A DNA stretch of 64,000 nucleotides from contig NZ_JBFRYC010000009.1 in assembly GCF_040892615.1 (NCBI RefSeq), positions 62,001 through 126,000 on the forward strand. The letters are read 5' to 3'. The notes beneath the pieces are model-generated. The model searched no databases. It had not been told where the DNA came from and worked only from the letters and a program-made list of their open reading frames with translations. This document shows positions 32,087 to 42,003 of this stretch, piece by piece (position 1 is the stretch's first letter; each line of letters starts with the position of its first letter). Made by a program: the position numbers and the translations under genes. This DNA is from Thioclava arctica (GTDB lineage Bacteria; Pseudomonadota; Alphaproteobacteria; Rhodobacterales; Rhodobacteraceae).

Positions 32087-32863
32087 ATGCTTCTGTGTAT
32101 CGATTGCGGCAATACCAACACGGTGTTCTCGATCTGGGATGGGAACGCTTTTCTCTCGACCTGGCGGATGGAAACCAATCACAAACGCACGGCGGATGAG
32201 TATTTCGTCTGGCTCTCGGGGCTGATGCGCCTGCATGAGATCACCGGCAAGATCACCGAGACGATCATCTCTTCGACGGTGCCGCGCGTGGTGTTCAACC
32301 TGCGTGTGCTGTGCAATCGTTATTTCGATTGTCGCCCGATGGTGGTGGGCAAACCCGAATGTGTGCTGCCCGTGGCCCCGCGCGTCGATGAGGGCACAAC
32401 CGTTGGCCCCGACCGTCTGGTTAATGCGGTGGCGGGGTTTGATCGCCACGGCGGCGATATTGTCGTGGTGGATTTCGGCACGGCAACGACCTTTGACGTG
32501 GTGGCGCGCGACGGGGCCTATATCGGGGGCGTGATTGCGCCCGGTGTGAACCTCAGCCTTGAGGCGCTGCACCAATCCGCTGCAGCACTGCCCCATGTCG
32601 ATATCTCCAAGCCGCTAGCCGTTATCGGGACAAATACCGTCGCCTGTATCCAGTCTGGCGTGTTTTGGGGCTATATTGGTCTTGTCGAGGGTATCGTGCG
32701 CCAGATAAGGGTCGAACGTGACCGCCCGATGAAGGTGATCGCCACCGGAGGGCTTGCGCCGCTGTTTGATCAGGGGTTCGATCTTTTCGACAAGGTCGAG
32801 GAAGACCTCACCATGCATGGCCTTCGCCTGCTGAATGACTACAATAAAGGACTGACCGCGTGA
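32087..32863 (+). CDS. coaX: Type III pantothenate kinase
   Basis: First step of coenzyme A synthesis, ATP plus pantothenate to 4'-phosphopantothenate. 258 aa, typical for CoaX. The ASKHA-fold phosphate loop is LLCIDCGNTNTVFSIWDG at the N-terminus; the pantothenate/second site is GPDRLVNAVAGFDRHG with Asp in VVVDFGTATTFDVV; GGVIAPGVNLSLEALH follows. ATG at 32087, about 8 bases after AAAAGGGG, is preferred to an upstream GTG at 32069. It follows birA by 18 bp and overlaps rnj by 4 bp (GTGA). Confidence 0.92.
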   Translation: MLLCIDCGNTNTVFSIWDGNAFLSTWRMETNHKRTADEYFVWLSGLMRLHEITGKITETIISSTVPRVVFNLRVLCNRYFDCRPMVVGKPECVLPVAPRVDEGTTVGPDRLVNAVAGFDRHGGDIVVVDFGTATTFDVVARDGAYIGGVIAPGVNLSLEALHQSAAALPHVDISKPLAVIGTNTVACIQSGVFWGYIGLVEGIVRQIRVERDRPMKVIATGGLAPLFDQGFDLFDKVEEDLTMHGLRLLNDYNKGLTA

Positions 32864-34536
32864 CAGAACGATTGATCTATCTTCCTCTTGGTGGTGCCGG
32901 CGAAATTGGCATGAATGCCTACGTCTATGGCTATGGGCCGGCGGGGAAAGAACGGCTGATCGTGGTCGATCTGGGCGTGACCTTCCCTGATATGGACAGC
33001 TCTCCCGGCGTCGATCTGATCATGGCCGATCTGGCTTGGCTTGAGGACAATGCCGATCGCATCGAGGCGATTTTCATCACCCATGCCCATGAAGACCATA
33101 TCGGCGCGTTGGCCCATGTTTGGAACAAACTGCGCAAACCGGTCTTTGCGCGCGCCTTCACGGGCCGTATCGGGCAGCTGAAACTCGAAGAGGCCGGGAT
33201 TCCCGCCGAAACGATCCAGATCGTCGAGCCGCGCCCGCATGCCATCGACGCCGGGCCGTTCACCGTGCAATTCGTGCCGGTGTCGCACTCTATCCCCGAA
33301 AGTTCGGCGCTGGTCATCGACACGCCTGCCGGGCGCATCGTGCATACCGGCGATTTCAAGCTGGATGGCAATCCGATCGTGGGCGAACCCTTTGATCCGA
33401 TCCTGTGGCACGAGATCGCGCAGGAAGGTGAGGGCGTGAAAGTCCTGGTGAGCGATTCCACCAATGTGTTCTCGCCCGCGCCCGGTCGCTCTGAGGCGAC
33501 CTTGGCTGAACCGCTGACCAAGTTGATTGCCGAGCAAACCGGGATGATTGTGGCCACGACATTCGCATCAAACGTGGCGCGTCTGAAAACGCTCGCTGAG
33601 GCGGGCGTTGCGGCGGGGCGTTCGGTCTGTCTGCTGGGGCGCGCGATGAAACGCATGGTGGGCGCGGCGCAGGAAACTGGCGTGCTCAAGGGCATGCCCG
33701 GCACGATCCCGCCCGAAGAGGCGATGGATGTGCCGCGTGGCAATCTGATGCTGATCGTCACCGGGTCGCAGGGCGAGCGGCGCGCCGCCTCGGCACAGCT
33801 TTCGCGCGGGAAATATCTGGGTCTTGAGATGAAAGAGGGCGACAGCTTTCTGTTTTCGTCCAAAACTATTCCGGGCAATGAGCGCGGCGTGATCCGCATC
33901 ATGAACGCCTATTCCGAGATGGGCGTGGATGTGATCGACGATCATGACGGGCTGTATCACGTCTCGGGCCACGCCAACCGCCCCGATCTTGAAGCGGTGC
34001 ATGACCTGCTGCGCCCGAAAATCCTGATCCCGATGCATGGTGAGCACCGCCACCTGCGCGAACATGCCAAGATCGCGCAAGCCAAGGGGATTGCCTCGGA
34101 AGTGGCCACCAATGGCTCGATGATCGATCTGACGGGCACGGTGCCCAAAGTGGTCGAATATATCGAGGCCGGGCGGACTTATATTGATGGTTCGGTCAAA
34201 ATCGGCGCGATGGACGGTGTGGTGCGCGGGCGGATTCGCATGGCGCTGAACGGTCTGGTTCTGGTCACGGTGATTCTGGACGAACAGGATCAACCGCTTG
34301 GCGATCCTTGGGTGCAGACGATGGGACTGCCCAAGCAGGGTCGTGGCGGTGCCATTTTGATTGATCAGATCGAAGATGAGATGTCGGATTTCCTCAACCG
34401 TGCTCCGGCAAAAGTGCTGTCGAATGACGAGAAGATGGATGAGGCGCTGCGCCGTATCGCGCGTCAGGTCTCAATGGAAGAGATTGGCAAAAAGCCCGAG
34501 GTGATCGTGGTGACCTCGCGCTTGGTCGACGAATAG
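32860..34536 (+). CDS. rnj: Ribonuclease J
   Basis: Metallo-beta-lactamase/beta-CASP nuclease with 5'-3' exonuclease and endonuclease activity on mRNA and rRNA precursors; alphaproteobacteria carry one copy. 558 aa. N-terminal PLGGAGEIGMNAYVYGYG; the zinc motif is FITHAHEDHIGALAH with His75, His77, Asp79 and His80; beta-CASP motifs include VTGSQGERRAA, and YHVSGHANRPDLEAVHDLLRPKILIPMHGEHRH is at the end of the catalytic core. GTG start overlapping coaX. A strong terminator follows. Confidence 0.92.
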   Translation: MTERLIYLPLGGAGEIGMNAYVYGYGPAGKERLIVVDLGVTFPDMDSSPGVDLIMADLAWLEDNADRIEAIFITHAHEDHIGALAHVWNKLRKPVFARAFTGRIGQLKLEEAGIPAETIQIVEPRPHAIDAGPFTVQFVPVSHSIPESSALVIDTPAGRIVHTGDFKLDGNPIVGEPFDPILWHEIAQEGEGVKVLVSDSTNVFSPAPGRSEATLAEPLTKLIAEQTGMIVATTFASNVARLKTLAEAGVAAGRSVCLLGRAMKRMVGAAQETGVLKGMPGTIPPEEAMDVPRGNLMLIVTGSQGERRAASAQLSRGKYLGLEMKEGDSFLFSSKTIPGNERGVIRIMNAYSEMGVDVIDDHDGLYHVSGHANRPDLEAVHDLLRPKILIPMHGEHRHLREHAKIAQAKGIASEVATNGSMIDLTGTVPKVVEYIEAGRTYIDGSVKIGAMDGVVRGRIRMALNGLVLVTVILDEQDQPLGDPWVQTMGLPKQGRGGAILIDQIEDEMSDFLNRAPAKVLSNDEKMDEALRRIARQVSMEEIGKKPEVIVVTSRLVDE

Positions 34537-34594
34537 GCCAGGGCGAAAAGCCGGGCAGGGCGGCGATTGCGCCGCCCCTCGCTGCGGGCATGAA

Positions 34595-34626
34595 AAAACC
34601 CGCCAGAGGAAACTCTGGCGGGTTTT
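34595..34626. terminator. Bidirectional intrinsic terminator between rnj and the DEAD-box helicase gene
   Basis: AAAACCCGCCAGAG (34595-34608), GAAA tetraloop, CTCTGGCGGGTTTT (34613-34626) make a perfect 14-bp stem. There is a T run on the + side, and an A run before the stem gives T residues on the - side. It should stop rnj rightward and the helicase gene leftward. Confidence 0.92.
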
Positions 34627-34645
34627 GCTATTCAAGAAACGTAGC

Positions 34646-36268
34646 TTAGCTGTCCGCGCTATCCTCGGTTTCCACTTCGCTTTCCGTGTCAGGTTTGCTG
34701 GTGCGGAACGAGCGGGTCAGGAAGTCGGGCATGTGATCGCCCATCCCGACGACCGAACCACCACGCTCCGACTCGCGCCGATTGCGGCCACCGCGCGCGC
34801 GGCGCGTGTCATCACGCTCGTGGTTGGTGTTGGGCTCGGACTTGGCAGCGACAGCTTGCACCGGAGCGGGCGCAGGAACTGCGACAGGCTCGGGGGCAGG
34901 GGCCGTTGCGGCCACCGGAGTTTGCACAATCGGGGTTGTCGCGGCCGAATCGCCCTGTTGATCGGACTTGTTATGATCGCGCGCCGGGCGCGGGCCACGG
35001 TTTGACCGAGCGCTGCCCTCGCGGGTGCCCGTTTCGCGCGTGCGACCGCCACGGCCGCGACCGCCTTTGGCATCATCGCGCTTTTGCGGCGCGGTTTTGG
35101 CCCCTTCGGACAGCTCGAACCCCTCGGGCGGCACGGCGCGCGGAATTTCCGTCTCGATCAGGCTTTCGATGCCATGAAGATACTTGTCATCCGAGGGCGT
35201 CGCGATCGAGATCGCCGCGCCCTTGCGCCCGGCGCGCCCGGTGCGCCCGATGCGGTGAACGTAATCCTCGGCATGCATCGGCAGATCGTAGTTGAATACA
35301 TGGCTGACGGCGGGAATATCCAGACCGCGCGCGGCCACATCCGAGGCAATCAGCAGTTTCAACCCGCCATCGCGGAACGATTCCAGCGTGCGCGTGCGTT
35401 GGCTCTGTTCCAGATCGCCATGAATCGGGGCCGCATCAAACCCGTATTTCTGCAGGCTTTTCGCGACGATATCGACATCGACCTTGCGGTTGCAGAAGAT
35501 GATCGCGTTGGTGCAGGCCTCGCCCTCGGCCTCAATCAGCGCGCGCAGCAACTCGCGCTTGGTCTTTGCCGTCTGGTCGCGCCGCTCGGGCGTGATTTGC
35601 ACCAGTTTCTGTGTGATGTTCACCCCCGTCGTCGCCTGACGGGCTACCTCGATGCGCACCGGGGCGTGCAGGAAGGTGTTGGTGATGCGCTCAATCTCGG
35701 GGGCCATCGTGGCGGAGAAGAACAGCGTCTGGCGGGTGAAGGGCGTCAGTTGGAAAATGCGTTCGATATCGGGGATAAAGCCCATATCCAGCATCCGGTC
35801 GGCCTCGTCCACGACCATGATTTTCACATCGGTCAGGATCAGCTTGCCACGTTCGAAATGATCGAGCAGGCGGCCGGGCGTTGCAATCAGCACATCGACG
35901 CCCTTGTCGATCAGCTTGTCTTGCTCACCAAAGCTGACGCCGCCGATCAGCAGTGCGCGGGTGAGTTTGGTGTTCTTGGCGTAAAGATCGAAGTTTTCAG
36001 CGACCTGCGCGGCCAGTTCGCGCGTCGGGCACAGCACGAGGCTGCGCGGCATGCGCGCACGTGCGCGACCCCGGCGCAGCAGCGTCAGCATCGGCAGCGT
36101 GAAGCTTGCTGTCTTGCCAGTGCCGGTCTGCGCGATGCCCAGCACATCCTTGCCCTCAAGCGCGGGCGGGATTGCATCGGCCTGAATCGGCGTGGGCGTT
36201 TCATAGCCCGCATCGGCAACAGCAGACAGAACCTTGGGGTCCAGTTTAAGATCAGAGAATTTCGTCAT
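34646..36268 (-). CDS. rhlE: DEAD-box RNA helicase, RhlE type
   Basis: ATP-dependent RNA helicase, 540 aa. Q motif DAGYETPTPIQADAIP (19-34), Walker A AQTGTGKT (46-53), PTREL (81-85), TPGR (130-133), DEAD (154-157), SAT (185-187) and HRIGRTGRAGRKG are all present. The last 140 residues are a disordered basic/RG-rich tail (RGRGGRTRETGTREG) mixed with an Ala/Pro/Val stretch and an acidic end (ESEVETEDSADS), typical of RhlE tails that help RNA binding. ATG at 36268 is preceded by AAGGACGACG. Convergent with rnj. Confidence 0.88.
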   Translation of the reverse strand: MTKFSDLKLDPKVLSAVADAGYETPTPIQADAIPPALEGKDVLGIAQTGTGKTASFTLPMLTLLRRGRARARMPRSLVLCPTRELAAQVAENFDLYAKNTKLTRALLIGGVSFGEQDKLIDKGVDVLIATPGRLLDHFERGKLILTDVKIMVVDEADRMLDMGFIPDIERIFQLTPFTRQTLFFSATMAPEIERITNTFLHAPVRIEVARQATTGVNITQKLVQITPERRDQTAKTKRELLRALIEAEGEACTNAIIFCNRKVDVDIVAKSLQKYGFDAAPIHGDLEQSQRTRTLESFRDGGLKLLIASDVAARGLDIPAVSHVFNYDLPMHAEDYVHRIGRTGRAGRKGAAISIATPSDDKYLHGIESLIETEIPRAVPPEGFELSEGAKTAPQKRDDAKGGRGRGGRTRETGTREGSARSNRGPRPARDHNKSDQQGDSAATTPIVQTPVAATAPAPEPVAVPAPAPVQAVAAKSEPNTNHERDDTRRARGGRNRRESERGGSVVGMGDHMPDFLTRSFRTSKPDTESEVETEDSADS

Positions 36269-36529
36269 CGTCGTCCTTAAGTTTCCTGATTACGTCCGGT
36301 GGCTGCCGCATCGGGCGGCGCACACATGAGGGCGCAACGGAAATTGGGCGCCCTGACCTGACCTCGCCGGATTGCGAGGCTGAAAATCCCCTAACTGATT
36401 GCGGTGCAAAGGTCAATCTTTGCGCGCGGCATGGCCGTTTATCGCCTCTTGCATAACATGCGGGAACCTGACCTTTTGGAGTGGGTTTGGCCCGTATCTG
36501 AATTGGGCCGCATTGTTTGAGGGACAAGT

Positions 36530-38410
36530 ATGGCAGTTGCAGAAACGGTGGGGCTTGGTCCGGTCATGGCCTTCGGGCTTGTCGGGGTGTTTGGCGTTGG
36601 GGCGCAATGGCTTGCGTGGCGGCTGCGGCTGCCCGCTATCGTTCTCATGCTCGCGGCTGGTCTGATCGTGGGGCCGGCGACGGGGCTGTTGAATCCGAGC
36701 CTCGAATTTGGCGATCTTCTGGGGCCGTTGATCGCGCTTGCGGTGGCGGTGATCCTGTTCGAGGGCGGTTTCACGCTCGATCTGCACCGGCTGGGTGATG
36801 CTAGATCCGGCGTCGCGCGGCTGGTCTTTATCGGCGCACCGCTGGGCTGGCTTTTGTCAACGCTGGCGCTGGTTTACGGCGCGGGGCTCAGCTGGGAGGC
36901 GGCCTCGGTCTTTGGCGGCATCATGGTGGTGACTGGCCCGACCGTGATCGCGCCCTTGCTGCGAACCGCGAAATTGGCGCGTCGCCCCGCGCGGCTGTTG
37001 CAATGGGAGGCCATCGTCAACGACCCAATCGGGGCGCTGGCCGCCGTGCTTGCCTTTGAGGTGGTGGTGACGCTGCGCTCGAATCTGTCGATGGGCGAGG
37101 CGATCTGGCATCTCATTTTGGGCATCGTTTTTGCCGGGGCGGTTGGCGGGCTTGTCGGCTATGCGATTGCCTGGACCTTCCGGCGCGGAAAAGTGCCCGA
37201 ATTCATGAAAGTGCCAGTGCTGTTCGCAACCCTTTTGGCGACCTATGCGGTGACCAATTCGATGCTGCATGAAAGCGGGTTGTTGGCGGTGACGGTGATG
37301 GGGCTGGTGATTGGCAATGCCGATTTGCCCTCTTACGAGGAACTGCGCCGCTTTAAGGAACATGCGACCGTGCTGCTGGTCTCGGGCGTGTTCATCTTGC
37401 TGGCGGCCAATATTCAGGTCGACCAACTAGCCGCGCTGGATTGGCATGCGGCGCTGTTTGTGGCGCTTGTGGTGCTGGTGGCGCGGCCCTTGACAGTCCT
37501 GATTTCCTTGATCGGTACGGGGTTGGCGCGCAATGAACGGCTGCTGATTGCGCTGACCGGGCCGCGCGGTGTGGTGCTGGTCGCGGTGGCGGGGCTGTTC
37601 GGGCAACGGCTCGCCGATCTGGGGGTGGCGGATGGCGCGCGCATCGGGCCGCTGGCCTTTGTGTTGGTGCTGGTCACGGTGATTGTGCATGGCTTCACGC
37701 TGGCGCCCTTGGCGCGCAAGCTTGGTCTGGCCAATACCGACAAGCCGGGGCTGCTGATCGTCGGGGGATCGCGCTTTACCACTGCGTTCGCGCAGGTCCT
37801 GATGAAGGCCGAGATTCCGGTGCTGATCACCGATCCCAACCACGCCCATCTGATCCGCGCGCGCGCTTCGGGGGTCAAGACGTTTTACGGCGATATTCTG
37901 GGCGAGGCGGCTGAAGATTCGGTTGAGTTGATGTCCTATTCCACGCTACTCGCCGCGACCGATAATGACGCCTATAACACGCTGGTGGCGACCGATCTGG
38001 CCCCGGAACTGGGGCGCGACAAGGTGTGGCAAGTGCCGCGCCTGAAGGATGATCGCGAGCGTCATGCGCTGCCCACACAGCTTGGCGGGCGGCGCTTTGG
38101 GGCCGGGCGCACGCTGGAGGGCTGGGAGACGCTGCTCGCGGAAGGCTGGGTCTTTCGTACCACCCGCATCACTGAGGAATACGCCCTGTCGGATTGGCGC
38201 GAAAAACGCCCTGACGCGGCTCCAGTTCTGGTGGTGTCGGCCAAGGGAGAGTTGCGCTTTGTCACCGACCCCGAGACCATGAAGGCCGAGACGGGGGCGC
38301 GGATTTTTTCACTATTGCCGGCAAAGACGCTGGAAGAGGAAAGCGTTGCGCGCGCCAAGGACGCGGAAAAACCGTCTGGTCAGCCGGGGCCTGCAGCGCC
38401 CATTCCCTAA
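36530..38410 (+). CDS. Cation:proton antiporter with C-terminal TrkA-N-like domain
   Basis: Inner-membrane monovalent cation/H+ antiporter of the CPA1/NhaP type, 626 aa. Residues about 10-400 form 12-13 membrane helices with ILFEGGFTLDLHRLG and the ion-site region LQWEAIVNDPIGALAAVLAFE (Asn-Asp pair). From about residue 405 a nucleotide-binding Rossmann domain follows (PGLLIVGGSRFTTAFAQVLMKAEIPVLITDPN and GDILGEAAED), as in KefC/TrkA regulators, then a further cytoplasmic tail. Clear GAGGGA ribosome site. The stop lies 10 bp from the convergent M23 gene with no terminator seen. Na+ or K+ preference cannot be read. Confidence 0.85.
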   Translation: MAVAETVGLGPVMAFGLVGVFGVGAQWLAWRLRLPAIVLMLAAGLIVGPATGLLNPSLEFGDLLGPLIALAVAVILFEGGFTLDLHRLGDARSGVARLVFIGAPLGWLLSTLALVYGAGLSWEAASVFGGIMVVTGPTVIAPLLRTAKLARRPARLLQWEAIVNDPIGALAAVLAFEVVVTLRSNLSMGEAIWHLILGIVFAGAVGGLVGYAIAWTFRRGKVPEFMKVPVLFATLLATYAVTNSMLHESGLLAVTVMGLVIGNADLPSYEELRRFKEHATVLLVSGVFILLAANIQVDQLAALDWHAALFVALVVLVARPLTVLISLIGTGLARNERLLIALTGPRGVVLVAVAGLFGQRLADLGVADGARIGPLAFVLVLVTVIVHGFTLAPLARKLGLANTDKPGLLIVGGSRFTTAFAQVLMKAEIPVLITDPNHAHLIRARASGVKTFYGDILGEAAEDSVELMSYSTLLAATDNDAYNTLVATDLAPELGRDKVWQVPRLKDDRERHALPTQLGGRRFGAGRTLEGWETLLAEGWVFRTTRITEEYALSDWREKRPDAAPVLVVSAKGELRFVTDPETMKAETGARIFSLLPAKTLEEESVARAKDAEKPSGQPGPAAPIP

Positions 38411-38420
38411 GCGGGGGGCG

Positions 38421-39386
38421 TTAGCGCCCCAGCGTGATGGTTTGGCTGCGCTGCGCGATCACGGCGCCGTCGCGTCGCAGCGCGACCGTGCCTTGATAGG
38501 GTCCGGGAGGCCATCCGCCGGGTGGTGTTTTCTTGCCCGCAAACTGGAAAAACAACGCTTTGGGCTTTGTCATCGTGCTATCATGGGCAAAGTGAAAGCC
38601 GTCGGGCCCTTGTAGGCGAAGCGTGATTGTATCGCCCGCCTGCGCGCCAAACCCATAGGCCCAGACAACCAATGCTGCTCCGTCGCTTGGCAGTGTTGCA
38701 ACGGGGGCGATCCCCGATTTGATCGCCTCATATCGCGGTGGCGTATCGGCCAGTCCAAGCTGCAACAGCCCCGAGGAGGTGTAGGGAATGGGCTTGGCCC
38801 ATAGCTCTTGTTGCGCAATGTTGTGGGCGCAGGTTTGCGCCATATCCGGGTCAAACGGGTCGATGATCTTGCCATTATGGCGCAGCGAGAGGTGGAGATG
38901 GGGGAACTCGGCCTTGCCCGATTGTCCCACAAGGCCCAAAACCTCGCCCGCCGTGATCTGAGCGCCCGGTTTGACCGCGACAGAGCCATCGCGCATGTGG
39001 CAATACTGGGTCTCCCAGCCATCGCCGATCTCAACCAAAATCCCGTTGCCGCATTCCTTGCCCGCAACCGAAGCCCCGTTGACGAAGGCGCGGTCGGGTT
39101 CACCATCGCGGATCGCCTTGACGCTGCCGGAGGCCGCTGCCAGCACCTTCACTCCCGCTAGCATTGCGGCCTCATTGGGCAGGGCAAAATCGGTGCCCTT
39201 ATGTCCGTCATAGGTCAGATGTCCGCAGCCGACATCCCCGGCGCCGGGGCCGGGATCACGATCAACATAATTCTGAATATAGCAGCTTTGTCCGAGCGTG
39301 CAGTCGATCGGTTGCTGTAAAGAAATCGTCCCGGCCATGCAGGGCAGGGCCGGGACGAGGAGGCTTATCAAAGCGGCGCGTAGCAC
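38421..39386 (-). CDS. M23 family metallopeptidase (LytM-like), exported
   Basis: Periplasmic zinc peptidase of the peptidoglycan endopeptidase type, 321 aa, with a short signal sequence (MLRAALISLLVPALPCMA). Zinc ligands are His62 and Asp66 (GHKGTDFALP) and His165 in FPHLHLSLRH (His163 the accompanying active-site residue), with His130 in TQYCHM. All are present, so it is probably catalytic rather than an EnvC-type activator. Several cysteines (C29, C35, C54, C112, C129) may form disulfides. It starts 6 bp after clpA and is in the same operon. Confidence 0.87.
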   Translation of the reverse strand: MLRAALISLLVPALPCMAGTISLQQPIDCTLGQSCYIQNYVDRDPGPGAGDVGCGHLTYDGHKGTDFALPNEAAMLAGVKVLAAASGSVKAIRDGEPDRAFVNGASVAGKECGNGILVEIGDGWETQYCHMRDGSVAVKPGAQITAGEVLGLVGQSGKAEFPHLHLSLRHNGKIIDPFDPDMAQTCAHNIAQQELWAKPIPYTSSGLLQLGLADTPPRYEAIKSGIAPVATLPSDGAALVVWAYGFGAQAGDTITLRLQGPDGFHFAHDSTMTKPKALFFQFAGKKTPPGGWPPGPYQGTVALRRDGAVIAQRSQTITLGR

Positions 39387-39392
39387 GCGTGC

Positions 39393-41714
39393 TTATTCGG
39401 CTGTCAACAAGGGTGGTTTCGCACCCGAGATCCGCTTTTTGCCAGGTTCTTCGACAGTGATCACAAGATCGTCGTCTTTGACGGAGACCTTGGCCAGGCC
39501 GCCCTTGGTCAGCTTGCCGAACAGCAATTCTTCTGCGAGCGGCTTTTTGATATGCTCTTGAATGACGCGGCCCAATGGGCGCGCGCCCATCTTGTCATCA
39601 TAGCCCTTTTCGGCCAGCCAACTGGCGGCTTGCGGCGTCAGTTCAATATGCACATTGCGATCAATCAACTGGGCTTCAAGCTGCAGGACGAACTTGTCCA
39701 CCACCTTCAAGATCACATCGCGCGACAGCGGTGCAAAGCTGACCACCGCATCCAGTCGGTTGCGGAATTCGGGCGTAAAGGTGCGCTCGATTGCGGCGGT
39801 ATCCTCACCCTCGCGGCGGTCGCGGCCAAAGCCGATCGCAGCCTTCGCCATGTCCGAGGCCCCCGCATTCGAGGTCATGATCAAGATCACATTGCGGAAA
39901 TCCACCGTGCGACCGTTATGGTCGGTGAGTTTGCCGTGATCCATCACTTGCAGCAGGATGTTATAGACATCCGGATGCGCCTTTTCCATTTCGTCGAGCA
40001 ACAGCACGCAATGGGGATGTTGATCGACCCCATCCGTCAGCATCCCGCCCTGATCAAACCCGACATAGCCCGGAGGTGCGCCGATCAGGCGTGAGACGGC
40101 GTGTTTCTCCATGTATTCCGACATGTCGAACCGCAAGAGTTCCACGCCCAGACTGTCGGCCAACTGGTTGGCAACCTCGGTTTTGCCGACGCCCGTGGGG
40201 CCTGCAAACAGGTAGTTGCCAATCGGCTTTTCAGGCTCGCGCAGGCCAGCCCGCGCCAGTTTGATCGCCGAGGCCAACGTCTCAATCGCCTTGTCTTGGC
40301 CAAACACCACCCGTTTGAGCGTTTTCTCAAGATCGCGCAGCACTTCTGCATCGCTTTTGGTGACCGATTTCGCCGGGATTCGCGCAATTTTTGCGACCAC
40401 GGCCTCGATCTCTTTCGGGCCGATGGTTTTGCGTTTTTTGCTTTCGGCCAGCAGGTGCTGGGCCGCGCCCGCCTCGTCGATCACGTCGATCGCCTTGTCG
40501 GGCAACTTTCGGTCATGGACATAACGCGCCGCCAATTCTACGGCCGTCTTGATCGCATCATTGGTGTAGCGGATATCGTGGTGCTTTTCGAAATAGGGCT
40601 TCAACCCCATCAGGATCTTGATGGAATCGGGCACCGAGGGCTCGTTCACGTCGATCTTCTGGAAGCGACGCGACAGCGCGCGGTCTTTTTCGAAATGTTG
40701 GCGGAACTCTTTATAGGTGGTGGAGCCCATCGTGCGCAGCTTGCCGCCCGCCAAAGCGGGTTTGAGCAAGTTGGAGGCATCCATCGCCCCGCCACTCGTG
40801 GCACCGGCACCGATCACGGTGTGGATCTCGTCGATGAACAAGATTGCATCTTTGTGCTCTTCCAGCTCTTTGACGACAGCCTTCAGACGTTCCTCGAAAT
40901 CCCCGCGATAGCGCGTGCCTGCCAGAAGCGCGCCCATATCCAGCGAATAGATCGTGGATTTCGACAAGATTTCCGGCGTTTCGCCGCGCGTGATCTTGAG
41001 CGCAAGCCCCTCGGCAATTGCGGTTTTACCCACGCCGGGATCGCCCACCAGAAGCGGGTTGTTCTTGCGGCGACGGCACAGCACCTGAATGCAACGCTCA
41101 ACCTCTTGTTCGCGCCCGATCAGCGGGTCGACATCGCCCTTTTCGGATTTGACGTTGAGGTTGACGCAATACTTATCGAGCGCCGATTCCTTGGCCTCGC
41201 CGGGCTGCGCGGCCCCCTCGGCTTTTTGTTCTTCCTCGGCCCCCGTCACCGGGCGGGCCTCGCCAAATTCGGGGTCCTTGGCAACGCCATGGGCGATGAA
41301 ATTCACCGCATCATAGCGCGTCATGTCCTGTTCTTGCAGGAAATAGGCGGCATTGCTTTCGCGTTCGGCAAAGATCGCGACCAGCACATTGGCCCCCGTC
41401 ACTTCCGAGCGCCCCGAGGATTGCACATGGATCGCAGCGCGCTGAATTACGCGTTGGAAGGCGGCGGTGGGCACCGCTTCAGAGCCCTCAACCTCGGTTT
41501 CCAAGGTGGACAGTTCTTCGTCGATGAACTCCACCAAGGTCTGGCGCAATTCATCAATATCGACGGCACAGGCGGTCATCACGCGCGCGGCGTCAGGTTC
41601 GTCGATCAGCGCGAGCAAGAGATGCTCCAGCGTGGCCAATTCGTGGCGCCGGGTATTCGCCAGCGCAAGTGCGCCGTGAATCGCCTGTTCGAGCGTGTTG
41701 GAAAACGATGGCAT
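39393..41714 (-). CDS. clpA: ATP-dependent Clp protease ATP-binding subunit ClpA
   Basis: AAA+ unfoldase that feeds ClpP, 773 aa. N-domain MPSFSNTLEQAIHGALALANTRRHELATLEHLL; first ATPase with GDPGVGKTAIAEG; second with GPTGVGKTEVANQLA. No ClpB-type middle coiled coil. The ClpP-docking loop IGF is at residues 627-629. The ATG at 41714 follows AGGAG by 7 bases; an upstream in-frame ATG adds 15 unlikely residues. No clpS gene lies upstream; an HPP-family gene does, 289 bp away. The tail (PGKKRISGAKPPLLTAE) is slightly extended. Confidence 0.95.
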   Translation of the reverse strand: MPSFSNTLEQAIHGALALANTRRHELATLEHLLLALIDEPDAARVMTACAVDIDELRQTLVEFIDEELSTLETEVEGSEAVPTAAFQRVIQRAAIHVQSSGRSEVTGANVLVAIFAERESNAAYFLQEQDMTRYDAVNFIAHGVAKDPEFGEARPVTGAEEEQKAEGAAQPGEAKESALDKYCVNLNVKSEKGDVDPLIGREQEVERCIQVLCRRRKNNPLLVGDPGVGKTAIAEGLALKITRGETPEILSKSTIYSLDMGALLAGTRYRGDFEERLKAVVKELEEHKDAILFIDEIHTVIGAGATSGGAMDASNLLKPALAGGKLRTMGSTTYKEFRQHFEKDRALSRRFQKIDVNEPSVPDSIKILMGLKPYFEKHHDIRYTNDAIKTAVELAARYVHDRKLPDKAIDVIDEAGAAQHLLAESKKRKTIGPKEIEAVVAKIARIPAKSVTKSDAEVLRDLEKTLKRVVFGQDKAIETLASAIKLARAGLREPEKPIGNYLFAGPTGVGKTEVANQLADSLGVELLRFDMSEYMEKHAVSRLIGAPPGYVGFDQGGMLTDGVDQHPHCVLLLDEMEKAHPDVYNILLQVMDHGKLTDHNGRTVDFRNVILIMTSNAGASDMAKAAIGFGRDRREGEDTAAIERTFTPEFRNRLDAVVSFAPLSRDVILKVVDKFVLQLEAQLIDRNVHIELTPQAASWLAEKGYDDKMGARPLGRVIQEHIKKPLAEELLFGKLTKGGLAKVSVKDDDLVITVEEPGKKRISGAKPPLLTAE

Positions 41715-42003
41715 GTTCTGCTCCTTATCCTGCGGATGCGGCGCGGGCGAACCCTCCACTTATCCTGGCCTCATATAGTTAAAGTTCGGTGGATTTGGCC
41801 GCGCTTCAAGTCTTTTGTGCCCAAAAAACGCCATCGATACGAAATGCGCTATAAAAACAGCCGCTTTCGCGCGGCGATGGTGCGCTGGCGCACGGAGCGT
41901 GCGCAATATCTTGGGGGTTTGTGGGTTACCCAGACGAAATGGGGGAGAGGCGGCTATGTTTCAAGAGCCATGCACAAACCTTGGGCGACTCGGCGTGCGC
42001 TTG

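Noticed and set aside
41715..42003. Possible heat-shock sigma promoter upstream of clpA
   Set aside because: CTTGAA occurs on the - strand near 41805-41811, but no matching -10 lies at the right distance. I would not call it.
41760..42003. Small genes such as clpS upstream of clpA
   Set aside because: No frame with ClpS-like sequence is present; open frames there are out of phase with any recognisable protein.
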